The position numbers and the translations under genes were made by a program. The notes beneath the pieces are model-generated. The model did no database searches, was not told where the DNA came from, and saw only the letters and a list, made by a program, of their open reading frames with translations. Positions 20,112 through 28,907 of a DNA stretch of 44,367 nt are shown here, one piece after another. Origin of the DNA: Candidatus Thioglobus autotrophicus (GTDB lineage Bacteria; Pseudomonadota; Gammaproteobacteria; PS1; Pseudothioglobaceae); contig JAKUUR010000013.1 in the NCBI GenBank assembly GCA_022448455.1, positions 1 through 44,367 on the forward strand. Reading direction: 5' to 3'. Numbering within the stretch: the stretch's first letter is position 1; every line of letters starts with the position of its first letter.

Positions 20112-21116
20112 ATGAAAAAAACTCGTTTCAAATTTAGTCTAATTATTTTTATATTACTAGCTCTAGTTTTGAGTGCTGCCTATTTCGGCGTTGGTTATTA
20201 CATATACTCAACCCTTGCAAGGGCTGAACCTGGCTGTGGTAATGACTGTGTTAACAACCCAAGTAGTTTTAGAGATAACTCGGAAGAGTCTGATTTTCCG
20301 TTTGACGAATATCAGGTTGACTACTGGGAGTTACATCAATATGCAGGTGGTGATGAAGGCATTATTCTTGACGCATGGTGGCTTCCGTTAAAAGAAAAGG
20401 GAGACAGTAATGCGCCAGTCATTATTGTTGTCCACGGATTAAGAATCAGTAAGTATGATCCGGACATGTTAACTGTCGCTGGAATGTTACATAAGACAGG
20501 CTTTAACGTTCTTTTATTCGATTTGCGTGATCACGGTAAATCCACTATTGAAGATGGCAGGGTAAGTATAGGTACAAAGGAGTACCGTGACGTTATGGCT
20601 AGTGTTGACTGGCTCATAGAAATACAAGACATTGATGCAAAACGTATTGGTATTTATGGTGACTCTATGGGCGCTGCAACTGCAGCTATTGCCTTTGGTA
20701 TGGACGATAGAATTCAATCTTTGGTTTTAGATAACGGTTATCTTGACCTTAATAAAGTGGTGCGAGAAGAGCTGGGAAGGGAAGGTTATCCAACATGGTT
20801 GGCACCCGGAGCGATTTGGGCTGCATTCATATTTGGTGGTGAGACATTTCTAGAGCCTTCCCCTCAATTAGCTTTTATCAATCATCTTGATCGACCTATA
20901 TTTGCAATGCATGGTACAGCTGACATCCGTGTTTTACCTCAACATACTACTGATATGGAAGTTATGGCTCAACAAAAAGGGGTCAATTTAATCACGTGGT
21001 TTGCTGACAATGCAATACACTCTGGAATAAAGTATATGTATCCTGAGGAGTTTTCAAGTCGAGTAAGTGAGTTTTTTGCTCTTAGTCTGTCTGGGATACC
21101 AGAGCCTGTAGAATAA
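20112..21116 (+). CDS. membrane-anchored alpha/beta hydrolase
   Basis: The 334-residue protein has an N-terminal basic stretch and one membrane segment (about residues 8-32), then an alpha/beta hydrolase domain. The oxyanion HG is at 108-109 and the nucleophile elbow GDSMG places Ser185. Asp271 (HGTAD) and His303 (NAIHSG) complete the triad. A Cys pair (GCGNDC) follows the membrane segment. The catalytic domain is probably periplasmic. The substrate is unknown; the fold resembles YqkD/prolyl-oligopeptidase-like esterases. The FAD oxidoreductase gene follows after 34 bp on the same strand, so the two may be cotranscribed. The ribosome-binding site is weak. Confidence 0.82.
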   Translation: MKKTRFKFSLIIFILLALVLSAAYFGVGYYIYSTLARAEPGCGNDCVNNPSSFRDNSEESDFPFDEYQVDYWELHQYAGGDEGIILDAWWLPLKEKGDSNAPVIIVVHGLRISKYDPDMLTVAGMLHKTGFNVLLFDLRDHGKSTIEDGRVSIGTKEYRDVMASVDWLIEIQDIDAKRIGIYGDSMGAATAAIAFGMDDRIQSLVLDNGYLDLNKVVREELGREGYPTWLAPGAIWAAFIFGGETFLEPSPQLAFINHLDRPIFAMHGTADIRVLPQHTTDMEVMAQQKGVNLITWFADNAIHSGIKYMYPEEFSSRVSEFFALSLSGIPEPVE

Positions 21117-21150
21117 TATTATTTCTTCAATCCTTTGATAGTAGATTACT

Positions 21151-22467
21151 ATGACTCAATTCTCACCATATTGGTGGCAAGATCAACCTCAGTATAGCAA
21201 TTCCGATGATGTTCCAAGGAAAGCAGATATAGTTATTGTAGGTGCAGGTTATACTGGCCTGAGTGCTGCACTTACCTTATCTCAGGCAGGTCGTAGTGTA
21301 GTAGTTTTAGATGCAGAAGCGATTGGTTTTGGCGCCAGTACGCTCAATGGAGGTATGTTGGGATCTGGACATAAAATCTCAACAGATCAAGCTATCCGTC
21401 AATATGGTTCAAAAATTGCTGCTCAAATACATGAAGAGGCTAATGCTTCTTTAGCTTTTACTACTAATTTGATTAAAGAAAATAATATTGATTGTGAATT
21501 GCAAATTTGTGGTCGATTACGAACTGCATGGACGCCCCAAGACCAAATTGACATGTCAAAAAATCTAGAAAAATTAAAAGCTATTGAGGATTTTAATTCA
21601 AATATGATAGAGCCTGAGTTGATGCCTAACTCTATAAAAACAGATTTATATTTTGGTGGTCAATTGTATGAAGATCATGGAGCTGTGCATCCACGTAAAT
21701 TTCATTATGGTTTGTTGCAACTTGCTTTAAAGGCTGGAGCAAAAGTTTTAGGAAAATCTCCCGTAAGTAAAGTTAAACCAGTTTCTAAAGATGCTGTTAT
21801 AGGTTTTAAAGTATTCACTTCAAATACGACTATCCAGTGTAACCAAGTTCTCATGGCAACTAATGGATATACCCGACCAAGTCTTTCAAAATACTTATCT
21901 CGACGAATATTGCCAGTGCCAAGTTATATAATAACTACAGAGGATATTGGCGTTGAAAGAGTTCAATCACTTTTGCCTGGTGGTCATTGTATGGTTGAAA
22001 CACGAAAACGTTATTGTTATTACCGTGCAACACCTTGTGGAAGAAGAATCATGATAGGCACCAGGGCAGCTATGCATTCAATAACAGCTGAACAAGCGTT
22101 ACCTACTCTTCGTAAAATGTTAATTGAAATTTTTCCTTCATTAGTTGATGTAGAGATCAGTCATTGTTGGACAGGCTTTACTGGGTTTAGTTTTAGTAAG
22201 TTACCAAGTTTAGGCTATGACCAAGGTATATATTATGCGTTAGGTTATTGTGGGAATGGTGTTGCGATGGCACCTTATTTAGGTCATAAGGCTGCTCTAA
22301 AATTATTACACCCTAGTGAAAATCACAGTGTTTTTGAAAAGACACCTCTTGTCACCCGTCCTTACTATTATGGAAAGCCATGGTTCTTGTCTTTTGTTAG
22401 TGCTATATTCAGGGGGCATGACTTACTTGATGACTATCGCCGCAAGAGATCATTAAAGAAAATATAA
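21151..22467 (+). CDS. FAD-dependent amino acid/amine oxidoreductase (DAO family)
   Basis: The 438-residue protein has an N-terminal Rossmann motif IVIVGAGYTGLSAA (GxGxxG at 31-36), then GFGASTLNGGM, the flavin-contact region of DAO/PuuB-type enzymes. The ~20 residues before the motif include SPYWWQD, as in gamma-glutamylputrescine oxidoreductase relatives. The C-terminal half has GYCGNGVAMAPYLG, the second FAD-binding element. It probably oxidises an amine or amino acid in the cytoplasm; the substrate cannot be read. No polyamine or amino-acid catabolic genes flank it. A 34-bp gap from the hydrolase suggests one transcript. Confidence 0.85.
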   Translation: MTQFSPYWWQDQPQYSNSDDVPRKADIVIVGAGYTGLSAALTLSQAGRSVVVLDAEAIGFGASTLNGGMLGSGHKISTDQAIRQYGSKIAAQIHEEANASLAFTTNLIKENNIDCELQICGRLRTAWTPQDQIDMSKNLEKLKAIEDFNSNMIEPELMPNSIKTDLYFGGQLYEDHGAVHPRKFHYGLLQLALKAGAKVLGKSPVSKVKPVSKDAVIGFKVFTSNTTIQCNQVLMATNGYTRPSLSKYLSRRILPVPSYIITTEDIGVERVQSLLPGGHCMVETRKRYCYYRATPCGRRIMIGTRAAMHSITAEQALPTLRKMLIEIFPSLVDVEISHCWTGFTGFSFSKLPSLGYDQGIYYALGYCGNGVAMAPYLGHKAALKLLHPSENHSVFEKTPLVTRPYYYGKPWFLSFVSAIFRGHDLLDDYRRKRSLKKI

Positions 22468-22582
22468 TTCAGTAATAACAATTTTCTTATAGTGCTTGTC
22501 TTTACCAATTTCACCTCTAAGTATTAGATATTTACTGCAACATGGTAAAATACTGGCTTTTAAAAATAATTGAGGATAGCTC

Positions 22583-23008
22583 ATGGGGCGTACTTTATCA
22601 ATAATTAAACCTGATGCTGTTGCTAAAAATGTGATTGGAGAAATTTACTCTCGTTTTGAGAGTGCAGGTTTTAAAATTGTTGCAGCAAAAATGCTACATT
22701 TAGATGAAATAATAGCAGGAGGTTTTTATGCTATTCATAAAGAGCGGCCTTTTTTTAATGACCTGATTTCTTTTATGACATCCGGCCCTGTAATGGTTCA
22801 AGTGCTTGAATGTGAAAACGCTGTAGCCAAACATCGTGAAATTATGGGTGCTACAAACCCTAAAGAAGCAGCCTCTGGAACTATTCGAGCTGACTTCGCT
22901 GAATCTCTAGATGAGAATGCAGTCCATGGATCGGATTCAATTGAGAATGCTGCGATTGAAATTGCCTATTTTTTCGGTGAAGATGGTGTTTGTCCAAGGA
23001 CAAGATAA
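22583..23008 (+). CDS. ndk: nucleoside diphosphate kinase
   Basis: The 141-residue protein begins [14 protein letters not shown] and carries the phospho-acceptor His115 in NAVHGSDS, with ERPFF and GATNPKEA typical of Ndk. It balances NTP and dNTP pools by transferring the gamma phosphate. GAGGAT precedes the ATG as ribosome-binding site. ndk-rlmN-[rodZ position]-ispG is a common gammaproteobacterial order. A terminator-like hairpin separates it from rlmN. Confidence 0.97.
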   Translation: MGRTLSIIKPDAVAKNVIGEIYSRFESAGFKIVAAKMLHLDEIIAGGFYAIHKERPFFNDLISFMTSGPVMVQVLECENAVAKHREIMGATNPKEAASGTIRADFAESLDENAVHGSDSIENAAIEIAYFFGEDGVCPRTR

Positions 23009-23029
23009 AGTTAAAACAAAATATTATCT

Positions 23030-23056
23030 AAACAGTCGATTTGAAGGCTGTTTTTT
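23030..23056 (+). terminator. terminator or attenuator hairpin between ndk and rlmN
   Basis: AAACAGTC (23030-23037) pairs with GGCTGTTT (23046-23053), 8 bp with one G-T wobble and an 8-nt loop, and six T's run 23051-23056. The rlmN ATG begins only 4 nt later at 23060. The right arm also contains the only Shine-Dalgarno-like sequence (AAGG, 23044-23047). It may terminate ndk transcripts, or control read-through and translation of rlmN. Confidence 0.7.
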
Positions 23057-23059
23057 CCT

Positions 23060-24142
23060 ATGTTAGAAAAACAAAACTTATTAGGACTTCCTCAAGATAA
23101 ACTCAAAAAGTTTTTTTCTGATCTTGGTGAGAAACCTTTTCGTACCAAACAGATTATGCAATGGATTTACCATCAAGGTGCTACAAGCTTTGGTGATATG
23201 CATAATTTGTCTAAGGACTTAAGGCAAAAGTTACAAGCCATAGCAACAATTGATTTACCAGAAGTAATTACTTTGAACCATTCAAAAGATGGGGTTATCA
23301 AGTGGGTCATTAAGCTTGGAAAAGGAAATCATATCGAAACGGTATACATACCTGAAAAGGAACGAGGGACTTTGTGTATCTCTTCACAGGTTGGTTGTGC
23401 GCTTGCTTGTACTTTTTGTTCTACAGGTGTCCAGGGATTTAATCGAAATCTAAAGAGTCATGAAATCATTGCTCAAGTTTTGATTGCCCAAAACTACCTA
23501 AAGAAAAAAGATAAGCGAATTTCAAATGTAGTATTTATGGGTATGGGTGAGCCTTTGCTTAATGAAAGTGCAGTATATGATGCCTGTGAGCTTTTATTGG
23601 ATGATTGGGCTTTTGGACTATCGAGAAGAAGGGTTACTGTTTCTTCGTCTGGTATTGTCCCCGCGCTGTATAGAATGGCAGACACGATTCCAGTAAGCTT
23701 AGCCATCTCTTTACATGCGCCGAGCGATGAGTTGAGAGATGTACTGGTTCCAATCAATCAAAAATATCCTATTAAGGAGTTGATGAAAGCCTGCCAGTAT
23801 TATTTAAATGCTGGAACGCAAGAGAGACACATATTTTTCGAGTATGTCATGCTTGATGGAGTCAATGATTTGCCTGAGCATGCAAAATCTCTAGCAAGGT
23901 TACTCAAAGGCATTTCTGCTAAAGTAAATTTAATTCCTTTTAATCCATTTCCAAAAACTCAATATCAAACCTCAAAAGAAGTTACAATTAATCAGTTTCA
24001 AAATATTTTATATCGATCAGGCATTCGGACAACAACTAGACGAACAAGGGGTGATGATGTTGACGCTGCTTGTGGGCAACTTGCAGGTAAAGTGCTAGAT
24101 AAGAGTGGAAGAAATGTTAGACGGCATCAAGTATTATCCTAA
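23060..24142 (+). CDS. rlmN: 23S rRNA/tRNA adenine-C2 methyltransferase RlmN
   Basis: The 360-residue radical-SAM enzyme has the CxxxCxxC cluster motif C113, C117, C120 (GCALACTFCSTG) and the methyl-carrying cysteine C338 near the C-terminus (DAACGQLAG). The N-terminal accessory domain (KPFRTKQIMQWIY) contacts RNA. RlmN makes m2A at 23S A2503 and tRNA position 37. ATG 23060 matches the family N-terminus but has no normal ribosome-binding site, since a terminator-like hairpin lies directly in front. Its 3' end overlaps the next small gene by 29 bp. Confidence 0.96.
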   Translation: MLEKQNLLGLPQDKLKKFFSDLGEKPFRTKQIMQWIYHQGATSFGDMHNLSKDLRQKLQAIATIDLPEVITLNHSKDGVIKWVIKLGKGNHIETVYIPEKERGTLCISSQVGCALACTFCSTGVQGFNRNLKSHEIIAQVLIAQNYLKKKDKRISNVVFMGMGEPLLNESAVYDACELLLDDWAFGLSRRRVTVSSSGIVPALYRMADTIPVSLAISLHAPSDELRDVLVPINQKYPIKELMKACQYYLNAGTQERHIFFEYVMLDGVNDLPEHAKSLARLLKGISAKVNLIPFNPFPKTQYQTSKEVTINQFQNILYRSGIRTTTRRTRGDDVDAACGQLAGKVLDKSGRNVRRHQVLS

Positions 24143-24407
24143 AAGAAAAAAACGCTTCAAACTGAAGCTATTTCTGCTTTTATTGTTAATATTAATATTT
24201 TTAGGTATCTGGTATTATTTCGAGGATGTAGAGATTGGTGGTAACCGGTCAACCTCAATTATTATCAGTGAGCCAAGTAATTTTGAGAGCAGTGAAGAGT
24301 CCATTACTGAAAACATAGAAGAGGTCTCATCGACTATAATAATTGACAATATTACTGAGAGTTTAGATGAAGCAATAAAGACTTATGAAGCCAGTACACA
24401 AAATTAA
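24114..24407 (+). CDS. small single-pass membrane protein in the rodZ position
   Basis: From ATG 24114 (GGAAG ribosome-binding site just upstream) the product has 97 residues; a GTG at 24105 would add three. It has a basic N-terminal stretch ([13 protein letters not shown]), one membrane helix (about residues 18-37, [16 protein letters not shown]), and an acidic Ser/Thr-rich tail of ~60 residues, probably periplasmic. I recognise no family. Between rlmN and ispG many gammaproteobacteria carry rodZ, whose product has an N-terminal HTH domain, a basic juxtamembrane segment, one TM helix and a periplasmic part. This protein keeps the last three but has no room for the HTH. The gene overlaps rlmN by 29 bp and ispG by 23 bp, which argues it is real and coupled. 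Confidence 0.75.
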   Translation: MLDGIKYYPKRKKRFKLKLFLLLLLILIFLGIWYYFEDVEIGGNRSTSIIISEPSNFESSEESITENIEEVSSTIIIDNITESLDEAIKTYEASTQN

Positions 24408-25467
24408 AAGAAGAATCTCTAGCCAAATTTTTGTCGGTGATGTTGCCATAGGTGGTGATGCTCCTATCAGTGTTCAGAGTATGACAAACACCAACACTTG
24501 TGATGTTGAGTCTACGGTTCTTCAAATAGAGTCACTCGAAAAAGCAGGTGCCGATCTTGTTAGGGTTTCAATACCAACTATGGATGCAGCTGAGGCCTTT
24601 AAAGAAATCAAGCAACGTGCCAATATTCCGTTGATAACAGATATTCATTTTGATTATAAAATAGCACTCAAGGTGGCTGAATATGGGGCAGATTGTCTTA
24701 GAATTAATCCTGGAAACATTGGTAAAGAAGATCGCGTTAGAGAGGTTGTTGCGTCAGCAAAGGATCACAATATACCGATTCGTATTGGTGTGAATGCTGG
24801 TTCCTTGGAAAAAGATTTACAGAAAAAATATACAGAGCCAACTCCTGAAGCGATGGTGGAGTCGGCATTCAGACACATTGATATTCTAGATAAACTCAGC
24901 TTCAATAATTACAAGGTCTCTCTCAAAGCGTCAGAGGTTTTTATGACTGTATTTGCATATAGACAGCTAGCCTCTCAAATTGACAATCCACTTCATTTGG
25001 GTATTACAGAGGCGGGTTCTTTCAGGTCTGGTGCTGTAAAGTCATCGATTGGTATGGGTTTACTTTTAAGTGAAGGTATAGGTGACACTATTCGCGTATC
25101 TCTTGCTTCAGACCCAGTTGACGAGGTTAAGGTTGGTTTTGATATTTTAAAATCACTTAATCTAAGAAAGAGGGGTGTAAATTTAATTGCCTGTCCTTCA
25201 TGTTCGAGACAAAAATTTGATGTCATTGCAGTTGTTAATGAGCTTGAGTCTCGTATAGAAGATATTACAGAATCAATTGATGTTGCTGTGATTGGCTGTG
25301 TTGTGAATGGACCAGGTGAAGCTAGGGAAGTCAGTGTTGGAGTTACAGGTGGATCTCCAAATTTAATGTATATCAATGGTAAGACTGATAGTAAAGTAGA
25401 TAATGAGTCTCTGGTTGATACCTTAGAGGCTAATATCAGAAAGCGACTCTCTATCTCCAACGTTTAA
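24385..25467 (+). CDS. ispG: 4-hydroxy-3-methylbut-2-enyl diphosphate synthase (flavodoxin-type)
   Basis: The 360-residue protein has [4Fe-4S] ligands C270 and C273 (CPSCSR), C305 and E312 (GCVVNGPGE), the same numbering as E. coli IspG. The N-terminal TIM barrel shows [12 protein letters not shown] and ADLVRVSIP. It performs the seventh step of the MEP isoprenoid route, reducing methylerythritol cyclodiphosphate with electrons from flavodoxin or ferredoxin. Its start overlaps the small membrane-protein gene by 23 bp. Its end overlaps the convergent DUF2062 gene by 17 bp, and dxs, the first MEP gene, lies just beyond on the other strand. Confidence 0.97.
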   Translation: MKPVHKIKRRISSQIFVGDVAIGGDAPISVQSMTNTNTCDVESTVLQIESLEKAGADLVRVSIPTMDAAEAFKEIKQRANIPLITDIHFDYKIALKVAEYGADCLRINPGNIGKEDRVREVVASAKDHNIPIRIGVNAGSLEKDLQKKYTEPTPEAMVESAFRHIDILDKLSFNNYKVSLKASEVFMTVFAYRQLASQIDNPLHLGITEAGSFRSGAVKSSIGMGLLLSEGIGDTIRVSLASDPVDEVKVGFDILKSLNLRKRGVNLIACPSCSRQKFDVIAVVNELESRIEDITESIDVAVIGCVVNGPGEAREVSVGVTGGSPNLMYINGKTDSKVDNESLVDTLEANIRKRLSISNV

Positions 25468-25936
25468 TTCGTTTAAACGCTCTATACTTATAAATCAATA
25501 AAATAGTTATATAGCCTAAGATTGCTGCAATAGGAGAAACAATTAATCCTCCAACACATAGTGCTATAGTGGTTGTGGTCAAATTTTCGAGTATATATTC
25601 CAAAGTAAATACAAAGTTAGGGTCCAATTCCATGCCTAAGATGTAAGAGCCCAGCTTATATGTGTAGTAATAAATTGGCACCATAGTGATTGGGTTATTT
25701 ACCCAAACGAGAGCCATCGAAAGTAAGATATTAGATGAGAAAACAACAGCAAGCGCTGCTGCTAAAAGTGTATGAAGAGGGATTGGCATAAAAGCACAGA
25801 ATAAGCCAACAGCAAAAGCTCTAGAAATGGTACGTTTATTCCACTTCCATAGATACGGGTCATGTAAGTGCTTATTTAACCAGCCTAAATTAACATCTTC
25901 GCGTTTTGGGCTGTAACGTTTTAAAGTTTCTCTCAT
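25451..25936 (-). CDS. DUF2062 membrane protein
   Basis: The 161-residue protein has the DUF2062 hallmarks: a soluble N-terminal ~40 residues ([17 protein letters not shown]), then [21 protein letters not shown] and [20 protein letters not shown], with two to three membrane segments. Function is unknown, although the domain is common in proteobacteria. Its ATG overlaps the dxs stop (ATGA, 4 bp), so it is translationally coupled to dxs. That could hint at an envelope-isoprenoid link, but it may only reflect compaction. Confidence 0.88.
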   Translation of the reverse strand: MRETLKRYSPKREDVNLGWLNKHLHDPYLWKWNKRTISRAFAVGLFCAFMPIPLHTLLAAALAVVFSSNILLSMALVWVNNPITMVPIYYYTYKLGSYILGMELDPNFVFTLEYILENLTTTTIALCVGGLIVSPIAAILGYITILLIYKYRAFKRIKRWR

Positions 25937-27738
25937 TTGCTAGTTCCTACTTTAATCAAGTTTTTTGCGTTTAGACCATACTCTTCATAAAGCTCTTTTT
26001 GTGAGCCATGTTCAGTAACAATATCTGGTACACCTAAGATGCTGAGAGGTGTTTTTATGTTATTTCGTTGCAATAATTCATTTATTGCGCTGCCACCGCC
26101 TCCAGATGAGACATTATCCTCTATAGAAATTAATTTTTTATTATTTTGTGCAATCTCTGTTATTAGTTTTTCATCTAAAGGTTTAATAAATCTCATATCA
26201 ATAACTGTTGCGTCAATTTCATTACCAGCTTCAATGGCTGGCTCAAGCATATTGCCAAATGCAAAAATTGCAATGTCACGACCTGTTCTAATAATATTTG
26301 CTTTTCCAAGCTCTATTATTTCATCAGTAGTAAACTCTTCAATCTGGGATTTACCTCTTGGGAAGCGAATACAAACAGGTCCATTTAATTTATGAGCAGT
26401 ATTAAGAGCTTTATACATTTCAAGAGAAGAGCTCGGTGCCATTACGACTATATTCGGAATGCATCTTAAAAAACTTAAATCAAAAACACCGGCATGAGTG
26501 GCACCATCTGCTCCAACCAAACCAGCTCGATCAATAGCAAAAACGACGTTTAAATTCTGTAAGGCAATGTCATGTATGAATTGGTCATATCCTCGCTGCA
26601 GAAAGGTGGAATAGATTGCGACAACAGGCTTCAAGCCTTTAGTTGCCATTCCACCAGCTAATGTAATGGAGTGCTGTTCAGCAATCGCTACATCAAAAAA
26701 ACGATCTGGGAAAGTCGTCGAAAATTTAACCATACCTGAGCCTTCAGACATGGCCGGAGTAATGCCAATTAACTTCGAGTCATTTCTAGCGGTATTGCAA
26801 AGCCATTCTCCAAAAACATTGCTATAGCTTGGTAGCTTACTAGTTGAACTTGAGGGTGGTGAAATACCATGAAACTTTAAAGGATTTTTCTCTGCATCCT
26901 CTAGCCCATGTCCTTTTTTTGTAATAATATGGAGAATTCTAGGCTTCTCAAGATTCTTTAAATTTTGTAAAGTTTTAATCATTAATGGTATGTCATGGCC
27001 ATCTATTGGTCCAAAGTAATCTAAACCAAATTCTTCAAATAAAGTTCCTGGCAGTAGCATTCCTTTAAGGTGTTCTTCAGAACGTTTTGCGAATTTTCGT
27101 ATACGGGGCAAACTTTCAAGCAGCTCTAGAGATTTTGATTTCATTGTTGAATATATCTTTCCAGAAATAAGTCGAGTTAGATATTTACTTAAAGCGCCAA
27201 CAGGCTTTGAAATGGACATGTCATTATCATTGAGTATGACCAGAAGGTTAACATCAGAATCTCCTGCATGGTTAAGTGCCTCAAAAGCCATACCACCGGT
27301 TAGGGCGCCGTCTCCTATAACGGCAATTGAGGTATCAATATTTTGCTTTAACTTATTCGCAATCGCTATACCTAGGGCTGCACTTACTGAGGTTGAGGAA
27401 TGACCTGCACCAAAAGCATCATGCTCACTTTCACTTCTTTTTGTAAAACCTGAAATACCACCTTTTTGGCGTAAAGTTGACATTAAATCTTTTCTTCCAG
27501 TGAGTATTTTATGGGTATAGGCTTGATGGCCTACATCCCAAACAAAGGTATCATCAGGAGTATCAAAAACATAATGCATCGCTAAGGTTAGCTCAATAGT
27601 TCCCAAATTCGAACCAAGATGACCACCTGTTTTTTTTATATTTGCAATTAAAAACTCTTTAATTTCGTCTGCAAGAAATTGCAGCTGATCAATGTCAAGC
27701 TTTTTTACGTCGCTGGGATTGTTAATATCTTCAAGCAT
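25933..27738 (-). CDS. dxs: 1-deoxy-D-xylulose-5-phosphate synthase
   Basis: The 601-residue transketolase-like enzyme has the thiamine-diphosphate/Mg motif GDGALTGGMAFEALNHAG, the N-terminal KTGGHLGSNLG and FVWDVGHQAYTHKILTGR, and the second-domain GLKPVVAIYSTFLQRGYDQ. It joins pyruvate and glyceraldehyde-3-phosphate, the entry step of the MEP route and a feeder for thiamine and pyridoxal. It is slightly shorter than E. coli Dxs (620). A perfect TATAAT lies 43 bp upstream on its strand. It is divergent from trhO and upstream of DUF2062. Confidence 0.97.
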   Translation of the reverse strand: MLEDINNPSDVKKLDIDQLQFLADEIKEFLIANIKKTGGHLGSNLGTIELTLAMHYVFDTPDDTFVWDVGHQAYTHKILTGRKDLMSTLRQKGGISGFTKRSESEHDAFGAGHSSTSVSAALGIAIANKLKQNIDTSIAVIGDGALTGGMAFEALNHAGDSDVNLLVILNDNDMSISKPVGALSKYLTRLISGKIYSTMKSKSLELLESLPRIRKFAKRSEEHLKGMLLPGTLFEEFGLDYFGPIDGHDIPLMIKTLQNLKNLEKPRILHIITKKGHGLEDAEKNPLKFHGISPPSSSTSKLPSYSNVFGEWLCNTARNDSKLIGITPAMSEGSGMVKFSTTFPDRFFDVAIAEQHSITLAGGMATKGLKPVVAIYSTFLQRGYDQFIHDIALQNLNVVFAIDRAGLVGADGATHAGVFDLSFLRCIPNIVVMAPSSSLEMYKALNTAHKLNGPVCIRFPRGKSQIEEFTTDEIIELGKANIIRTGRDIAIFAFGNMLEPAIEAGNEIDATVIDMRFIKPLDEKLITEIAQNNKKLISIEDNVSSGGGGSAINELLQRNNIKTPLSILGVPDIVTEHGSQKELYEEYGLNAKNLIKVGTSK

Positions 27739-27780
27739 TAAGAGTATGTTATAGAGCTTATTTTTTTAGGAAAGGTGGAC

Positions 27781-27786
27781 ATTATA
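27781..27786 (-). promoter_or_regulatory. -10 box of the dxs promoter
   Basis: On the minus strand this reads TATAAT, a perfect -10 hexamer, which would start transcription about 35 nt before the dxs ATG. No good -35 is visible at 16-18 bp. The GTGTGG repeat nearest to it (27795-27800) falls in the would-be spacer, so a bound factor there could activate or block the promoter. Confidence 0.5.
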
Positions 27787-27794
27787 CACTTGTC

Positions 27795-27857
27795 GTGTGG
27801 AATTTTACTTAAGCGCTAATGTAGTAATTGTGTGGATTTAATGAAGTAATTGTGTGG
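27795..27857. repeat. short direct repeats in the dxs/trhO divergent region
   Basis: The 13-mer AGTAATTGTGTGG occurs at 27823-27835 and again at 27845-27857, exactly 22 bp apart (about two helical turns). A shorter relative sharing GTGTGG lies at 27795-27800. They sit between the dxs -10 box and the trhO promoter. The spacing suits a dimeric regulator, but a small local duplication would look the same. Confidence 0.45.
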
Positions 27858-27879
27858 TTTTGTTGATAATTCAAAAGAG

Positions 27880-27908
27880 TTGAAATAAGGAAACCTGACT
27901 AGTAAAAT
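27880..27908 (+). promoter_or_regulatory. sigma70-like promoter of trhO
   Basis: TTGAAA (27880-27885) and TAAAAT (27903-27908) are separated by exactly 17 bp, each 5 of 6 matches to consensus. Transcription would begin near 27915, about 20 nt before the trhO ATG at 27935. Confidence 0.6.
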
Positions 27909-27934
27909 TAAATCTTTATTTTTTCAATAGAATT

Positions 27935-28885
27935 ATGTTTACTATTTGCGCTCTATATAAATTTTCTAGGTTGGATGACTTCGACAAAATGCAACGACCT
28001 TTAAGAGATTTTATGGATTCTTTAAACGTCAAAGGAACCTTGTTGCTAGCTAGGGAAGGAATTAATGGTACCATTTCTGGAAGCGATAGTGCAATTAATA
28101 AAATCCTTGATTACCTCAATGCCGACAAGAGATTGAGTGATTTAGAGTATAAGTTCTCTTATAGTGAAACAGTCCCTTTTAAGCGACTTAAAGTTAAACT
28201 CAAAAAAGAAATTGTAACTCTTGGCATAGCAGATGTTGATCCGACCTACTCAGTTGGAACTTATGTTAAAGCCAGAGATTGGAATGAACTAATTAGTGAT
28301 CCTGAGGTGGTTTTAATTGATACCCGCAATAATTATGAATTTGAGATCGGTAGTTTCAAAGGAGCAATCAATCCAAACACAGAAACATTTCGTCAGTTTC
28401 CTAGTTACACTAAAAACAACTTAGAACAGTATCGAAATAAAAAAATAGCCATGTTTTGTACTGGTGGAATCCGTTGTGAAAAGTCCACGGCCTATCTAAA
28501 ATCAGAAGGTTTTGAGAATGTTTACCATTTACAAGGAGGTATCTTAAAATACCTTGAAGAGGTTGAAGAAGAAGAAAGCCAATGGGAGGGAGAATGTTTT
28601 GTTTTTGATGACAGGGTTGCTGTCAAACATAATTTAGAGTTAGGTCAGTATGACCAATGTCATGCGTGTAGATTCCCGATCACAGAGGAAGATAAAATCC
28701 ATCCACATTACGAAAAGGGAGCGTCTTGCCCTCGTTGTTATGGCACCAAAGACGTCATTCAAATAAATCGCTACCGGGAAAGAGAAAAGCAAATTCAACT
28801 TGCAAAAGCTCGTGGTGAAGATCATCTTGGTGACAACGCGAGTAAAATAATTACAAAAAAAATTAAAACAAAAAGTATGAAATAA
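27935..28885 (+). CDS. trhO: tRNA uridine(34) hydroxylase TrhO (rhodanese-like YceA)
   Basis: The 316-residue protein has the TrhO layout: an N-terminal acylphosphatase-like part ([18 protein letters not shown]), a central rhodanese domain with active-site loop [10 protein letters not shown] (C175, C181), and a C-terminal Cys-rich part ([18 protein letters not shown]) that may bind metal. TrhO performs O2-dependent hydroxylation of tRNA U34 (ho5U). Two close cysteines in the loop fit the family. A promoter 20-50 bp upstream is separate from that of divergent dxs. The methyltransferase gene follows after 22 bp. Confidence 0.94.
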   Translation: MFTICALYKFSRLDDFDKMQRPLRDFMDSLNVKGTLLLAREGINGTISGSDSAINKILDYLNADKRLSDLEYKFSYSETVPFKRLKVKLKKEIVTLGIADVDPTYSVGTYVKARDWNELISDPEVVLIDTRNNYEFEIGSFKGAINPNTETFRQFPSYTKNNLEQYRNKKIAMFCTGGIRCEKSTAYLKSEGFENVYHLQGGILKYLEEVEEEESQWEGECFVFDDRVAVKHNLELGQYDQCHACRFPITEEDKIHPHYEKGASCPRCYGTKDVIQINRYREREKQIQLAKARGEDHLGDNASKIITKKIKTKSMK

Positions 28886-28907
28886 CTTTTCAATTTATGA
28901 GGCTGTA

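Noticed and set aside
24993-25460. 155-codon antisense open frame within ispG
   Set aside because: It lies opposite a strongly conserved coding region; the composition is a mirror of ispG codons and no start signals or family motifs appear.
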